Below, one piece after another: positions 31,175-42,493 of a DNA stretch of 64,000 nucleotides. The notes beneath the pieces are model-generated. The model had not been told where the DNA came from. It worked only from the letters and a program-made list of their open reading frames with translations, and did no database searches. Origin of the DNA: Heterodera schachtii (Eukaryota; Nematoda; Chromadorea; Rhabditida; Heteroderidae); the NCBI GenBank assembly GCA_023374025.1, contig SIJG01000156.1, positions 213,848 through 277,847 on the forward strand. Reading direction: 5' to 3'. A program made the translations under genes and the position numbers. The stretch's first letter is position 1; each line of letters begins with the position of its first letter.

Positions 31175-33951
31175 ATGGAATACACCGAAAGTAAAGATTT
31201 CCCAGGCTCTTCTTTTGACAACAATGAGGCCATCAAAAATACAACTGGTGAAATAAAAGATGTTTTGATTACGCCAGAACTAAACCTGGTAAAAATTTAC
31301 TTCATTTTCATTATGTCATAGATTTTTGTGCAGAAAAATTCTAAAATTCCCGCTAATCTGTAGAAATTACGCAAACAAAAGTATTTAATGCCGTATACTG
31401 TATACATTTTTCTTTGACATTAAGTCACAATGCACAACCACAACTGCTTCGTCGAGTTTGTCTTCAGCTGACGTGGAAGTATCGAAAATTCTTAATGGGA
31501 AATCGTTGTCATGCGAAGACGTACAGAAGAAGACCGACCACGAGCAAGAACTTGAAGAAAACATGGACACCACCAAAATAGTGCCAGTCATCTCTTCCAA
31601 TTTGGCCACATCATTTCATTCCCTTCGACAATCCGAGGGAAATGGACGAGCCGATGAATACATGCAAACATCACTGGACATTATATCGTCAACTTCGCTG
31701 CAATACAATCCGCAAAACATTGGACACGATCAATCGGCGGACAATACGCGCGTGCGAAGGTCAACTCGCGACATCAAAAGACCAAAATTTGATGACGAAT
31801 TGGTGGAAAGTGTGCAAATTGTACAGCCAAAATGCACACCACGGAGGCGACAGTTCCAAGAAAAAGCGAATGGAAATGGGACAGCAGCAGCAAATTCGAG
31901 CGAAGTGATTCACTTTCAGTGTCTTCGGCATAATGATTGGATATGTCTTTGTTTATTTTAGGATGATTTGAGACGGAAAAAGCCAACGGTGAAAAGTGAG
32001 ACTGAATTTGATGGGATGGTGGGCCCCGCACTGTCCGAAAACCCCGCGGTTTCACCGCAAGGTAAATGGATTTTGTACTAGTGTAAATTGACTTTGTGTT
32101 CAAGAAGCACCGCGTAAAAGGAAATCGACAATTTGTTCCTGGGAAAACGGGCAGCAAACTGAGGAAAGTGACCACAGCAGCAGGAAAAGGAGGAGCAAAT
32201 AATGCCATGACGAATGATTTTCCGGAGACAAACGTTCAAATGCCAAATGGAGAGGGAGCAAGGGTTGTCCCGATATGTTCTTCAGTCAGTTGAATCACTT
32301 AAACGATGGAATGTCGAAGATGGTCTGTAATTGACGGGTGGTGGTCATCTTTCTGAATTTACCCTCTCGAAAACTCTCAGATTAATAAACTAATTTGGAT
32401 TTTAGTCGATTTTATTAGCAAGTTTTTCCCGGAAATTTCTAAATTATCCCCGACGGCATCGCTGAATCAAATTTTTCCCTATTTTTAGAATTCAAGTTCC
32501 AAAATGGGTCAAAATATGATATGGAATTTTCTGGGATCTTTTTGTTGTAATGCTAAAAAGACATAGTATATTTTCCAGATATTGCGCTAATTGCTGCGGT
32601 CACTCATGTAAGGCATTTTGCGTTTTTCCCCATCAATCTGTGCCTTTTTTAGGTTTCTGACCTGAATGTGGTTCATAATCAGATGAAATTTTCGAAGCGC
32701 TATTCCTTGGCTGAAATTGAAGAGCGATGGTACGACATGCTTTACAACGAACAGACAAGCACTTTGACAAGAAAAAGAATGGAACAGATCAGCAAGGAGA
32801 AAATACGAGCAATTCAATCCAAAATTCCCTTTTCGCATGAGGAAGAACATTTGATCCGACAAATCCCTTCAAATGTTCAACAACACTTGCTCCAATTGCA
32901 CATTGACCAATTGTTGGAACAGAACCAGCAAATATTTCATCACAGCCGAACTTTGAAAGCTGTCGAAGAACACTGGCGAGAGCTGAAGAATGTGCGGTTG
33001 TTAATTGACCAAACCCCACAGAAAGAGGACACCCAAGAAGAAAGCCTTGTAATCACGGAACTATCGCAAAATTAATGAATGCTTCAACGGGATTTTTAGC
33101 TCGAGCGTATTTATGACCTTGGTTCACTTGTCGGGATTGACCCGGCCGACTTGTTGCCGTTGGATGTTGAGGAACGACAGTTTGCCCGATCAGCACTGAT
33201 CACGGAAAGAGAGACAAATGATTGGCAGAATGTGTTCGTTGGTGCCATAACGGGAGTGCCCACTTCACTTCCGAACATGTCGCCCAATTCCATGGGCATT
33301 TTGTTTGGCCGAACAACGACTTATGACATTCGGGATGACAAAGTGCTTATTGGGCGCAGCACGAGGAGTAAGAAAGACTCGGACGATGAAGTCGCTCAGC
33401 CTAAACCTATTTGTCCCCATTTAGACCATGCTGTCCCTGTGGATTTGTCACTTGATGGACCTATTGCTCATGTCAGCAGAAAACAAGTAAAGTGATTGTG
33501 TTTTCTACCAAAAAGGGTTCACTAAAATTAAAAAGGGGGGAGGGCCGAGAGAAATTTCGCAAAGGGATCCATCCGGCAAATAAATCTATGACCCTTTTTT
33601 TTACTTTCAAACCGCTTTTGCGACGCACTTTCAAAAAAAAAAAATCGGGATTCAAATTCTCCAAAAGTTTACCTCTGGGGGAGGTTGGCTTCCAACTGTG
33701 CTAATTGCAATGTTTTACCACATATTAAGGCCTTTTTGAAAATGACCGAGAATGGTGAATGTGTGATACGGAATCTTGGAAGAAGACCGATTTACATCAA
33801 CGGAGTGCCATTAATGGAAAACGAGGCTATGGTTTTGCCACAGAATTCAATTATTGAAATTTCGCAAATCAAACTCAAATTCATCAAGAACGAACATTAC
33901 CAGAAGGAATTGGTGCAAGGCAGATTCTTTGGAAATAGAAAACAACAATAG
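31175..33951 (+). CDS. MCRS1: Microspherule protein 1 homologue (FHA domain; NSL/INO80 subunit)
   Basis: Exons 31175-31288, 31425-31904, 31962-32061, 32105-~32194, 32579-32607, 32653-33048, 33100-33486 and 33730-33951 join in phase (about 605 aa). VRRSTRDIKRPKFDDELVES matches the MCRS1 segment before its N domain; DIALIAAVTHVSDLNVVH with SLAEIEERWYDMLYNE is the MCRS_N domain. The C-terminal FHA domain runs from LFGRTTTYDIRDDKVLIGR through VDLSLDGPIAHVSRKQ to RNLGRRPIYINGVPL. MCRS1 works in the NSL histone acetyltransferase and INO80 remodelling complexes in the nucleus. The fourth exon is the weak point: its frame runs to a stop unless a GC donor (GGA|GCAAAT at 32195) is used, which restores phase. 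An acidic/Lys insertion splits the FHA domain between GRSTRSKK and VDLSL. Confidence 0.85.
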
Positions 33952-34421
33952 TCCGGTCAATCGCTCAAACGATATCTGTTTCATAATTTCAAGGAATTGT
34001 ATTTTCGACATAGATAAACAGAAAAAGGAAAGACCATGCTTTTCATCCTTGGAAGTTATTGTCGCTATTAATTAGGGTCCGTTACACCTAATTTCAAAAA
34101 AATTTTCTCCGGTTCGGATCCTCCAAAGCTTTATGTTTGTGACATTGGATGAGACATAAGAATCAATAAAGCTTTCCATTAAAAAATGATGTCCCCTGGG
34201 GTTGCCGGTCACGAATGCGACATAGAGACTGAAAACATTCGAGGAGCTAAAATTACGAATTTTTGTGTTCCATTTTCTGCGGAAAAATGAGTGAACATTT
34301 GTATAACTCCTACTTTAATTAAAATCATTTACTGTATAAGACAAAAAGCACATGAGGCAAAAAAGTCGTTTCCTGCAAATCACACATTAAATGAAAATAA
34401 TATTTTTGTTGTTTCTCCCCC

Positions 34422-36023
34422 TTAAATATTCGTCAAATCGGCACACAACGCACGCCGCTTCTCCTCGTTCTGTTGGTATGCCTCAGAAAAATCGGAACGG
34501 AATTTGAAAATGCGCTCTTTCACCGCGTCGATTCGGCTCAACAAACGCTTTTTCTCCGCTGCCAAACGGCTGAAAAAACGAAGCAATTAAAGTTTTACGA
34601 ACTTCCTAACCAATTCCTCACCTGTATTTGTCCGTGTACTGCTTGACGGCATCGCAATACCCTTCCATTGCCTCGTCCATTTCCGTCTCGTGCCACTGTT
34701 CAAACTCCGAATCGTTCAGATGGCCCATCGGAATTGGCACAGTCGAAGGAGGCGGAAGTTGCGGAGATTCGAACACACGATCGTCCTCAAAGTCAATAGG
34801 AACGGTTCGGGTGGCCTGCAAATGCAAAATTTGTTAAATTTAAGTGTGAAAATCATTGCCTAGATTTACCGTCGAATGGTGCGAACTTTTCGGCGTTTCC
34901 GTAAGCATTGTCATCGCCCCCGGGGTTATTTTCATCGAACGAGCGTCTGCCGACAATTCGTCAAGTCCGTAATTATCCTAAAATGTTATTTAATGTTTCA
35001 TATTTTTTTTAAATTTTACCTGAGAGCCAAACAAAAGTGAAGAGGCGTGTTTTTTGGTAAGGTCGTCAAGCAGCAACGGGCTTTGGAAGCCTAAAAATGT
35101 GATTAAAAGATTCAACGCCTCCATTTGTATGGCAAGTAAACCAGATTTAAGTGATTAGTTCAAATTTAAAATTGCTTTTCCTTTTTGCCAATTTATTTTT
35201 TACCTAAAAGAAAACTCACGGGCATGAAAGGGAGTGTGTTGTATGACATGAGTTTTGTTTAATTTTTCCTCCAGCGATCCATATTTGGAAAACCCATCAA
35301 CCTTAATAATCCTTGTTGTAAGATTTAAACCTAAAAATGCTTACAGGAGTTTTCGGCAGCATTAATGGCCTAAAAATAGTTCTGGTTGTGTCCAGGAAGC
35401 CGGCTAAAAGGAGGAAAATGAATTTGTTTTTAATCAAATTGATTGGCTTTATCTACACGGCAATGGAGAGTTGGCGTCCTTGCTGAGCATGTGCGACTCC
35501 ATCTCCGGCTCCAACTGTTCCTCCTGCACAAATGAGCGCCAGCCGGACTCGGCGTTGTCCAGCACGAACTGCTTGCGTGGCTTCTTGCCCAACATCGCAC
35601 TGCTGGTCAGTGGTGCGGACAGTCCACCACCGCCGTCGCTGGTGGATGTGTGGCTAAACAAACGTAAATTAGGCAAAAGTGCCATCATTTAAAGCCCCAA
35701 AATTCCCCTGAAAACATTCAATTAGTGCAATTTCCACGGTTTTATTGCACTGTTATAACACAGTTCCAATCTCAGGAACAAGCAAATTTTTACCCCGTCT
35801 TAGCACCAAAGACTGCGGAGCAACGTTTGCGCACGGTCGGAACCCGAAGGTTTTCCTCTGCCGACTCGTCCCCATTGTCCACCACCTTTGCCTCCTCCGC
35901 CATCGCTTTGCTGCCTTCAACTTCTCCAGCAGTTGTTTCTGCTCCTGCTTCCCCTCCACCATTGTTCTGTCCGCTCTGCAAAGCCTCCGCACCAATTCCA
36001 TCGTCACTGTTCTGAGTCGTCAT
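34422..36023 (-). CDS. Unknown coiled-coil protein, duplicated gene copy 1
   Basis: Exons 35794-36023, 35457-35653, 35345-35403, 35220-35301, 35020-35090, 34870-34977, 34622-34815 and 34422-34569 join in phase (362 aa). The N-terminus is Gly/Glu/Ala-rich and ends VRKRCSAVFGAKTG; the middle holds short conserved blocks (GFLDTTRTIFRPLM, KYGSLEEKLNKTHVIQHTPF, SPLLLDDLTKKHASSLLFGS). The C-terminus is probably coiled coil (FEQWHETEMDEAMEGYCDAV, then EKKRLLSRIDAVKERIF). I do not recognise the family. Several S/T-P and TETPKSS sites suggest phospho-regulation, which is inference. The second copy lies immediately upstream on the same strand. Confidence 0.7.
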
Positions 36024-36503
36024 TAAATGGAAAACAAACTTTTTGTTGGCTAAATAAAGAAATAGGAAAATTTTTAGTTGGAACAACTTTATTAGACACT
36101 ACCAAAAGTCAAACGGATTTTTAGTTGCTAACTGTAAATAACGTTTTTCTTTTATTTTAAACTTCACTTAAAATTATTACTCCATTTCTTACAATTGGTA
36201 TGATTCGAGAGTTTGTTTTATTCAAGGCAGCCCCCCCCCTCCCTTATTTTTTATGTCTCCGGGTTTCTGGTCATGAATCCGACATGGAGACTAACAACAT
36301 TCGGGGGGAGCTAAAATTGGCGTATTTTCGACAAATTTTTGTGTGTTCCCATTTTCTGCTCTATAATGAGATTGAACATTTATTTCATTCCTTTAATTAA
36401 AATCATTTACTGTATAAGACAAAAAGCACATGAGGCAAAAAAGTCGTTTCCTGCAAATCACACATTAAATGTAAAATAATATTTTTGTTGTTGTTTCTCC
36501 CCC

Positions 36504-37936
36504 TTAAATATTGGTCAAATCGGCACACAACGCACGCCGCTTCTCCTCGTTCTGTTGGTACGCTTCAGAAAAATCGGAACGGAATTTGAAAATGCGCTCT
36601 TTCACCGCGTCGATTCGGCTCAACAAACGCTTTTTCTCCGCTGCCAAACGGCTGAAAAAACGAAGCAATTAAAGTTTTACGAACTTCCTAACCAATTCCT
36701 CACCTGTATTTGTCCGTGTACTGCTTGACGGCATCGCAATACCCTTCCATTGCCTCGTCCATTTCCGTCTCGTGCCACTGTTCAAACTCCGAATCGTTAA
36801 GATGACCCATAGGAATTGGCACAGTCGGAGGAGGCGGAAGTTGCGGAGATTCGGACACGCGATCATCCTCAAAATCAATAGGGACGGTTCGGGTGGCCTG
36901 CAAATTCAAAATTTGCAAAAATTTAAATGTAAAAATCAATGCCTAAATTTACCGTCGAATGGTGCGAACTTTTCGGCGTTTCCGTAAGCATTGTCATCGC
37001 GTCGGCGGACGACGCCGACGATTGGGCAGCGGATTTGACGAGTGAAATAGTGACCTTAAAGAAAGAGTCAATAATCCTTTTGGATGTTTACTAGTAAAAT
37101 TATGATAGGACCTGCTGTTGCTGAATACTTATATTCATCGAACGAGCATCTTCCGACAGTTCGTCAAGTCCGTAATTATCCTAAAAAAAATTTTAATGTT
37201 TCGTATTTTTTTTAAATTTTACCTGAGAGCCAAACAAAAGTGAAGAGGCGTGTTGTTTGGTCAGATCATCAAGCAGCAAAGGGCTTTGGTGGCCTGAAAA
37301 TGTGACTAGGTAATTGTAAAATATCCAACACTCCACTTGTATGGCACGTACTAATTTATTGAAATACAGATAAAGTCCAATAATTTAAAAACTGACGATT
37401 ACGAAACGGAGTGTGTTGTATGACATGAGTTACGTCCAGTTGTTCGTCCAGCGACCCATACTTGGCCACCTCATCAACCTTAAAAAACGTGCATTTGCCT
37501 AAGAAATTAAAATAATATTCTTCTTCAAAAGAAAATACCTTCAACAGTTTGGTCGGTGTTTGGGCCACCATCAACGATTTAAAAATGGTATGAGTTGTGT
37601 CCAAAAACCCGGCTAAAAGAAAAGGGATTAAATGTTATCAAATTGATTAAGTTATGAATTTACAAGGCAAAGGAGAAGGTGCAGTAGAGGAAGAAGAAGG
37701 CTGCTCAAACTCACTAAATTAAGTTGTCGACTGATAAATGTTTAAATGTTTCATCCAACTTGCCGAATGTTCGGAATGTCTCGAAAGCTAACGCGACGCT
37801 TCAACGGGTTAATTGAGGCAAAAACCGACCGAGTGTCATTGACATGGACACGGGTATCATTTGGATTCTGGCAGTTGTCATTTACATTTGCGCGGGTGTC
37901 ATTGACCATCGCATTATTGACATTTTCATTATTCAT
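36504..37936 (-). CDS. Unknown coiled-coil protein, duplicated gene copy 2 (RVSF motif)
   Basis: Exons 37764-37936, 37664-37713, 37539-37612, 37397-37478, 37223-37293, 37112-37180, 36953-37054, 36704-36897 and 36504-36651 (320 aa). The last two exons are nearly identical to copy 1, as is ~250 bp downstream. The middle exons differ: the 108-nt exon of copy 1 is replaced by two exons (..SMNISIQQQQ and VTISLVKSAAQSSASSADA). The N-terminus is different: repeated VNDTRxxVND, then PLKRRVSFRDIPNIR, containing RVSF, the PP1-docking consensus. Exon 1 joins exon 2 in phase only with a GC donor (ATTCG|GCAAGT). The strongly conserved 3' end suggests recent duplication or gene conversion. Confidence 0.7.
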
Positions 37937-38318
37937 TTTAGTGTATTTTGTTCTAATTAGGATTATTATTTACATTTAACAAAAGCAAACAAGTTAGATG
38001 TTGATTATTCGGCAATTTTGCAGATGGAACCCCAGAAAACACAAAAAAGGGAACTGGGAAATCAATCCCTTGATTTTTAAAAATCAAAAAGCCGCTATTT
38101 GCAATTGGCGTCAATTTTTTAAAATTTATATTTAAATAACATAATGCCAATATAATTGTTTTCTTCCGGACTTCAACAGTTTTCCGGAATCATTCCTCAA
38201 TTTTAGATTCGGCATTTCCTAATTTTGGTTTATTTGCATCTTTGTGTGCAACTGATCAGCCATGAAATTTTACTCATTCAGCCGCTAACATAAACAATTA
38301 ATTAATTACCTAATTTTA

Positions 38319-38958
38319 ATGGAATTGCCGGACCCGTTTCTGCCAGGCGCAGTTTCACTGCTGGACCAACTGGACAAAAAGCTGGTGGTTGTGCTGCGAG
38401 ATGGGAAGACACTCGTCGGTTATCTGCGCACCCTTGACCAGGTCACAATTATGAATCCATAAATTAATTTTTGGATTCGTCGTCCCCTTCAGTTCGCCAA
38501 TTTGGTGCTGCACGAAACGTTGGAGCGAATTCACGTGGACGAATTTTATGGGGACATTCCGCGCGGCATTTTCCTTATCCGAGGCGAAAATGTTGTGCTG
38601 GCCGGCGAGATGGACGACACAAAGCCGAACCCATTCAAAAAGGTGGGACCGATTTAAGCATGCGAAATTAATTGAGAATTTCTCACAATCAGAGAGTGCC
38701 TCCATTCAGGAATTAGTTTCAGAATTTTCTACATTTAGATCCGTAGCAAAAAAAACTTTTAAGGAAGGAATTAATTTTTGTTTTACAATTAATTTTGGTT
38801 TCTTTTTTCAGGTGAGCATGGAAGAAATTCTCCGACTTCAAGCCGAAAAGGTCGAGCAGCGTCAGAAACAACAGAGGACCAGGCAAGAACTGATGCACGG
38901 AAGTGGCCAGCAGCAGGCGAAGTCCCACGCGGACGCATTGATGGACGAATTTTGCTAA
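38319..38958 (+). CDS. LSM1: LSm1, cytoplasmic mRNA-decay Sm-like protein
   Basis: Three exons, 38319-38441, 38493-38642 and 38812-38958, give 139 aa, close to the usual ~133. Sm motif 1 is LDKKLVVVLRDGKTLVGYLR; Sm motif 2 is GIFLIRGENVVLAGEMD. The tail has EEILRLQAEKVEQRQKQQ, typical of LSm1 and not other LSm proteins. LSm1 joins LSm2-7 in the ring that binds 3' ends of deadenylated mRNA and promotes decapping with Pat1. All splice sites are GT-AG. Confidence 0.95.
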
Positions 38959-40162
38959 TTCCCCTTAATCTTTAATTCTAATTTTTAATTGACTGATCCA
39001 ACGATCAGCCAACTTTGTTTGTTACATTATGTTTGAATGTTTTCATTTTCTAATTTTTGATTTTCTTACAATTTGTAACCTATAATTTTAACAGAGCTAT
39101 AAACGTTTACAGCTATACGTTATTTCAATTTTGTCCGTTTTGGATTTTCAATTTCCATTTTTTTGTTTTTAATAAATGTCCAATTTGTAATTTAAATTTT
39201 TATATAGAAACAATAGGTCTTTTCACTCGCTTTCCTGTGCATCGTTTGTCATCACTGCTTTTCTCCCCGGCATTAACAGCACCTTTGGGTGAGTTAATTG
39301 TTCGTACTGATTAATTTTGAAAAATTGTCTTTCCGAAATTTCGTACGCTTTATCGATGATGGTCTATGTGTTATTAAAATGCATTTTTCCGTTTGTTGGT
39401 TTCTTTTTTTGCCACGGGGCACACCTTTTGAAATGAATCAACACAATAAAAACAAGTAGAAACATAAAACCTTGTTGGATTGTTGTGCTGTTTTGCTCCA
39501 TTTTCCCTCATCTCCGGGGAATTAGTCATTTTTTGGTGCTCCCATTTTTCATTTTGTCTTTCGAGAGGAGAGAGAGAGCAACCAACACATCATTAAGGAA
39601 TTAATTAGAGCTCGACCTGTACCTGGATCCAGGCCTGTATTTTTCCTGGATCCAGTACAGGTACAGGCCATTTTTAGAATTTAATACAGGTACAGGTACA
39701 GCTAAACACGAAAAAACCTGTATTTTCCTGTACTTTTCTACAGGAAATACAGGTACAGAATACAGATACAGGCTATTCGGGAAATACAGGTACAGGTACA
39801 GGTACAGGGCTTTTTTCAAAATGTCGAGCTCTAGAATTACAGGCTACGGGAATACAGGTACGGTACAGGTACAGGCTTTTTTCAAAATGTCGAGCTCTAG
39901 AATTAATGTCTTTTAATTAAGAATTCCATAATTGCAACAATAAAAATTTTATTATTTTTTTTTTTCACAGAAATTCTCTATAAAATAAATGAACGGAAAG
40001 ATAAGAAATTCATTTTCAAAGCAAATACCTAACAATGTTTTATTGCCCTTTGTTTGATCTAATATAAATTTTTTTTTCGATTTTTAAGTGAGACAATTTG
40101 CCAAAATTTCGGCGACCCTTCGCCAAACAGTGCCAACGCAACAGCAAAACAGCAGGGGGACA
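38959..40162. other. Intergenic, with word-cored element
   Basis: LSM1 3' flank (AATAAA near 39169), then AT-rich sequence and the element at 39606-39899. No other gene seen. Confidence 0.5.
39606..39899. mobile_element. TACAGG-word inverted-repeat element, 8-bp TSD
   Basis: Begins TAGAGCTCGACCTGTACCTG and ends GTCGAGCTCTA, flanked by GAATTAAT (39598-39605, 39900-39907). The interior is iterated TACAGG/CCTGTA. The right end is duplicated (39787-39832 and 39862-39899). Confidence 0.75.
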
Positions 40163-41881
40163 ATGTCAATGTTCAAAGTGATTTTTGTGTTGGGTCCGCC
40201 CGGCAGTGGCAAAGGGACGCAATGCCAACGCATTGAAAAGGTGGGCAAAGAAAGGATGGCATTTTGATAGTCAGTCCCCTGATGATTTTGGTTAATTTCC
40301 TTCCATTTTTTGTAAATGATCACTCTCTCCCGTCATTTTAAGAATTTCGGCTTCGTCCATTTGAGTGCCGGCGATTTGTTGCGCGAAGGAACGCCAACGG
40401 GAAGGCTCCACCTTTGGCGAGCTGATCGACCGGCACATCCGCGAGGGCAGCATTGTGCCGGTGGAAATCACGTGCAAACTGTTGGAAAATGTGCGTTTTG
40501 AAGGCATTAATGTATTTGGCACCCATTTTGATTTATTTGGTTGGTCCATTAATCATTTATGAACCTCTGATCACCTTTCAAGAATTTATTCCATGAAAAT
40601 TGATCAAAAGACAACATTTAGTTGACCCGGCACCATTTTCTGGCCAACGATGAAAAAACCTTGACAGAATAAATAACCGAATTTGCTAACTGTTTTAGAA
40701 AGAAAACGGCAGTCATTATTATGTGCCGGCACGGTCGCATTAATTAGGAAAAATGTTTTATTAAACAAATTTATATAAATTAGGGTATTTTCTCGTCAGG
40801 CAATGGTCGCCCGGTCGGACACTGCCGCCGGTTTTCTCGTCGACGGATTCCCGCGCAACAAGGACAACTTCGACGGATGGCAACGCGAAATGGGCACCAA
40901 GGCCAAAGTGCTCTTCGTTCTGAGCATCCAAGCGCCGATTGAGGCATAAAAACACTCAAAAAAACAACTTGAATTTATGAGAGTTCAACAGATTTGTGTG
41001 CAGCGATGTCTAAACCGTGGCCAAGGCCGAACCGATGACAACGAGGTGAAGAGTGGGAGGGGGAAGAAGTGCTATTTTCAAAATTAGGCGGAGAAAAATT
41101 TGTGAAATTAATTAAAGAGTTGGCCAAAATTTCCAGGAACTTTCCATATTTTCAAAATATTGAATTGCCAAATTATTTTAAATGAATTGATGTCATTTGG
41201 TAAGAATTTTTGTTCTTTCTTCTGTTAGGAGTCGATACGGAAACGAATCGTCACTTACAACCAACAAACGGTGCCGATCATTGACCATTACGCGTCGCTG
41301 AGTTTGGTGAAGACGGTGGACAGCACCAAAGGACCGGACTTGGTCAGTCATTGTTTCATTTTTGGAGTTGAATTACGAAGAAATGTAATTACTGTCGGTC
41401 TTATTGGAAGGGGGAAAAATCGAATTTCGAGACTGATTCCACTGATTGTGAGTTGGAAAAGAAACAAATTTTCAGAGATTTTCTTTTTTCAAGATTTTGT
41501 GATGAATTACGAAGTCTTTTCAAAAAAAAATTTCCAAGTATAGCTGAATTTGGCCCCTTTTTGTATTACTTTTTCGTTAACTGCTCAAATTCCCTCCCAT
41601 TCCTGGCGCTGGTTGCAATAACAAAAGTCAAAATACAAATTTTTACGCATGCCATTCCCCATCCCAAACCCCTGCTAATTTGTGAGTGCCATGGAACCGA
41701 ACCCATTCGGAAATGTGGGACCGTCTCGATCAGTGCAACTGTGATTAGCTAGGAATTCGTCAAATTGGCATCCGTTTTGCAGGTTTTCGCCGAAATACGT
41801 GCCGTGTTTGAGCAGTCGGGCATTGGCAACGCTAGCGAAGACAGGGCGACGCCAAACAAAAAGCCATCAAAAACCGACTGA
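40163..41881 (+). CDS. CMPK1: UMP-CMP kinase, with frameshift in exon 2
   Basis: Exons 40163-40240, 40343-40490, 40800-40943, 40992-41045, 41229-41342 and 41783-41881. The P-loop is [72 protein letters not shown] and [20 protein letters not shown] match NMP-binding and LID regions of UMP-CMP kinases. It phosphorylates UMP, CMP and dCMP. Exon 2 is 148 nt although both neighbours require phase 0 (expected 147): after SAGDLLRE one extra G (~40390, CGAAGGAACG) shifts the frame and the expected residues continue in the next frame. Either a real lesion or a base error. Exon 3 joins exon 4 through a GC donor (ATTGAG|GCATAA). Confidence 0.85.
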
Positions 41882-42493
41882 TGGCAGGCACCCCATCAAC
41901 GAATGCCATTGTCGTCATGCGATAACACTGTGATTTTATGCAACAAATCATCCGCCACCTTTTTTATTTGTATCATTATTTTAGTGATACAAAATTATGC
42001 CCACGCCCTTGGGGGGTTTGCCCTGTTATATTATGGGTTATTTTTAAATGTTCTATCATTCCTAGAATTCTGTCATATTATTATACTGCAACATTTGTAC
42101 TCCTTTCATACTCATGGTTCGTGGTTTTTTGCTGTTGTTTATTCTTTTTTGTTTATTTTATGCTGTGCATTTTGTCACAAAATAATTTTTTTTTTTTTTT
42201 TAATTTTATGGTATAAACGGGCAATTTTTTTTTGTATTATAATTTCTTGGATTGTTATTTGATCTCCTTCACATATTTATACCGTAATTGATTTAACAAA
42301 TTTCAAAATTAGTAATTAATTTGGTTCTCGATTATGGACTTTTACGTGTCCAATAGCATTTTTGTGCGTCCCACGGATTTTTCCGAATCATACAGTACAT
42401 TCTCACGGATTTAAAGGGACACGAATTCTGTATTTCTTACAGTTAGAACAGTTTTTCTTTTTGTATTTCCTTAATTAAAATTGTCATTTTCTG
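41882..42493. other. Intergenic, no supported gene
   Basis: AT-rich, poly-T at 42187-42202. TTTTACGTGTCC and GTGCGTCCCAC words near 42347-42375 resemble those in the element at 54749. Confidence 0.4.
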
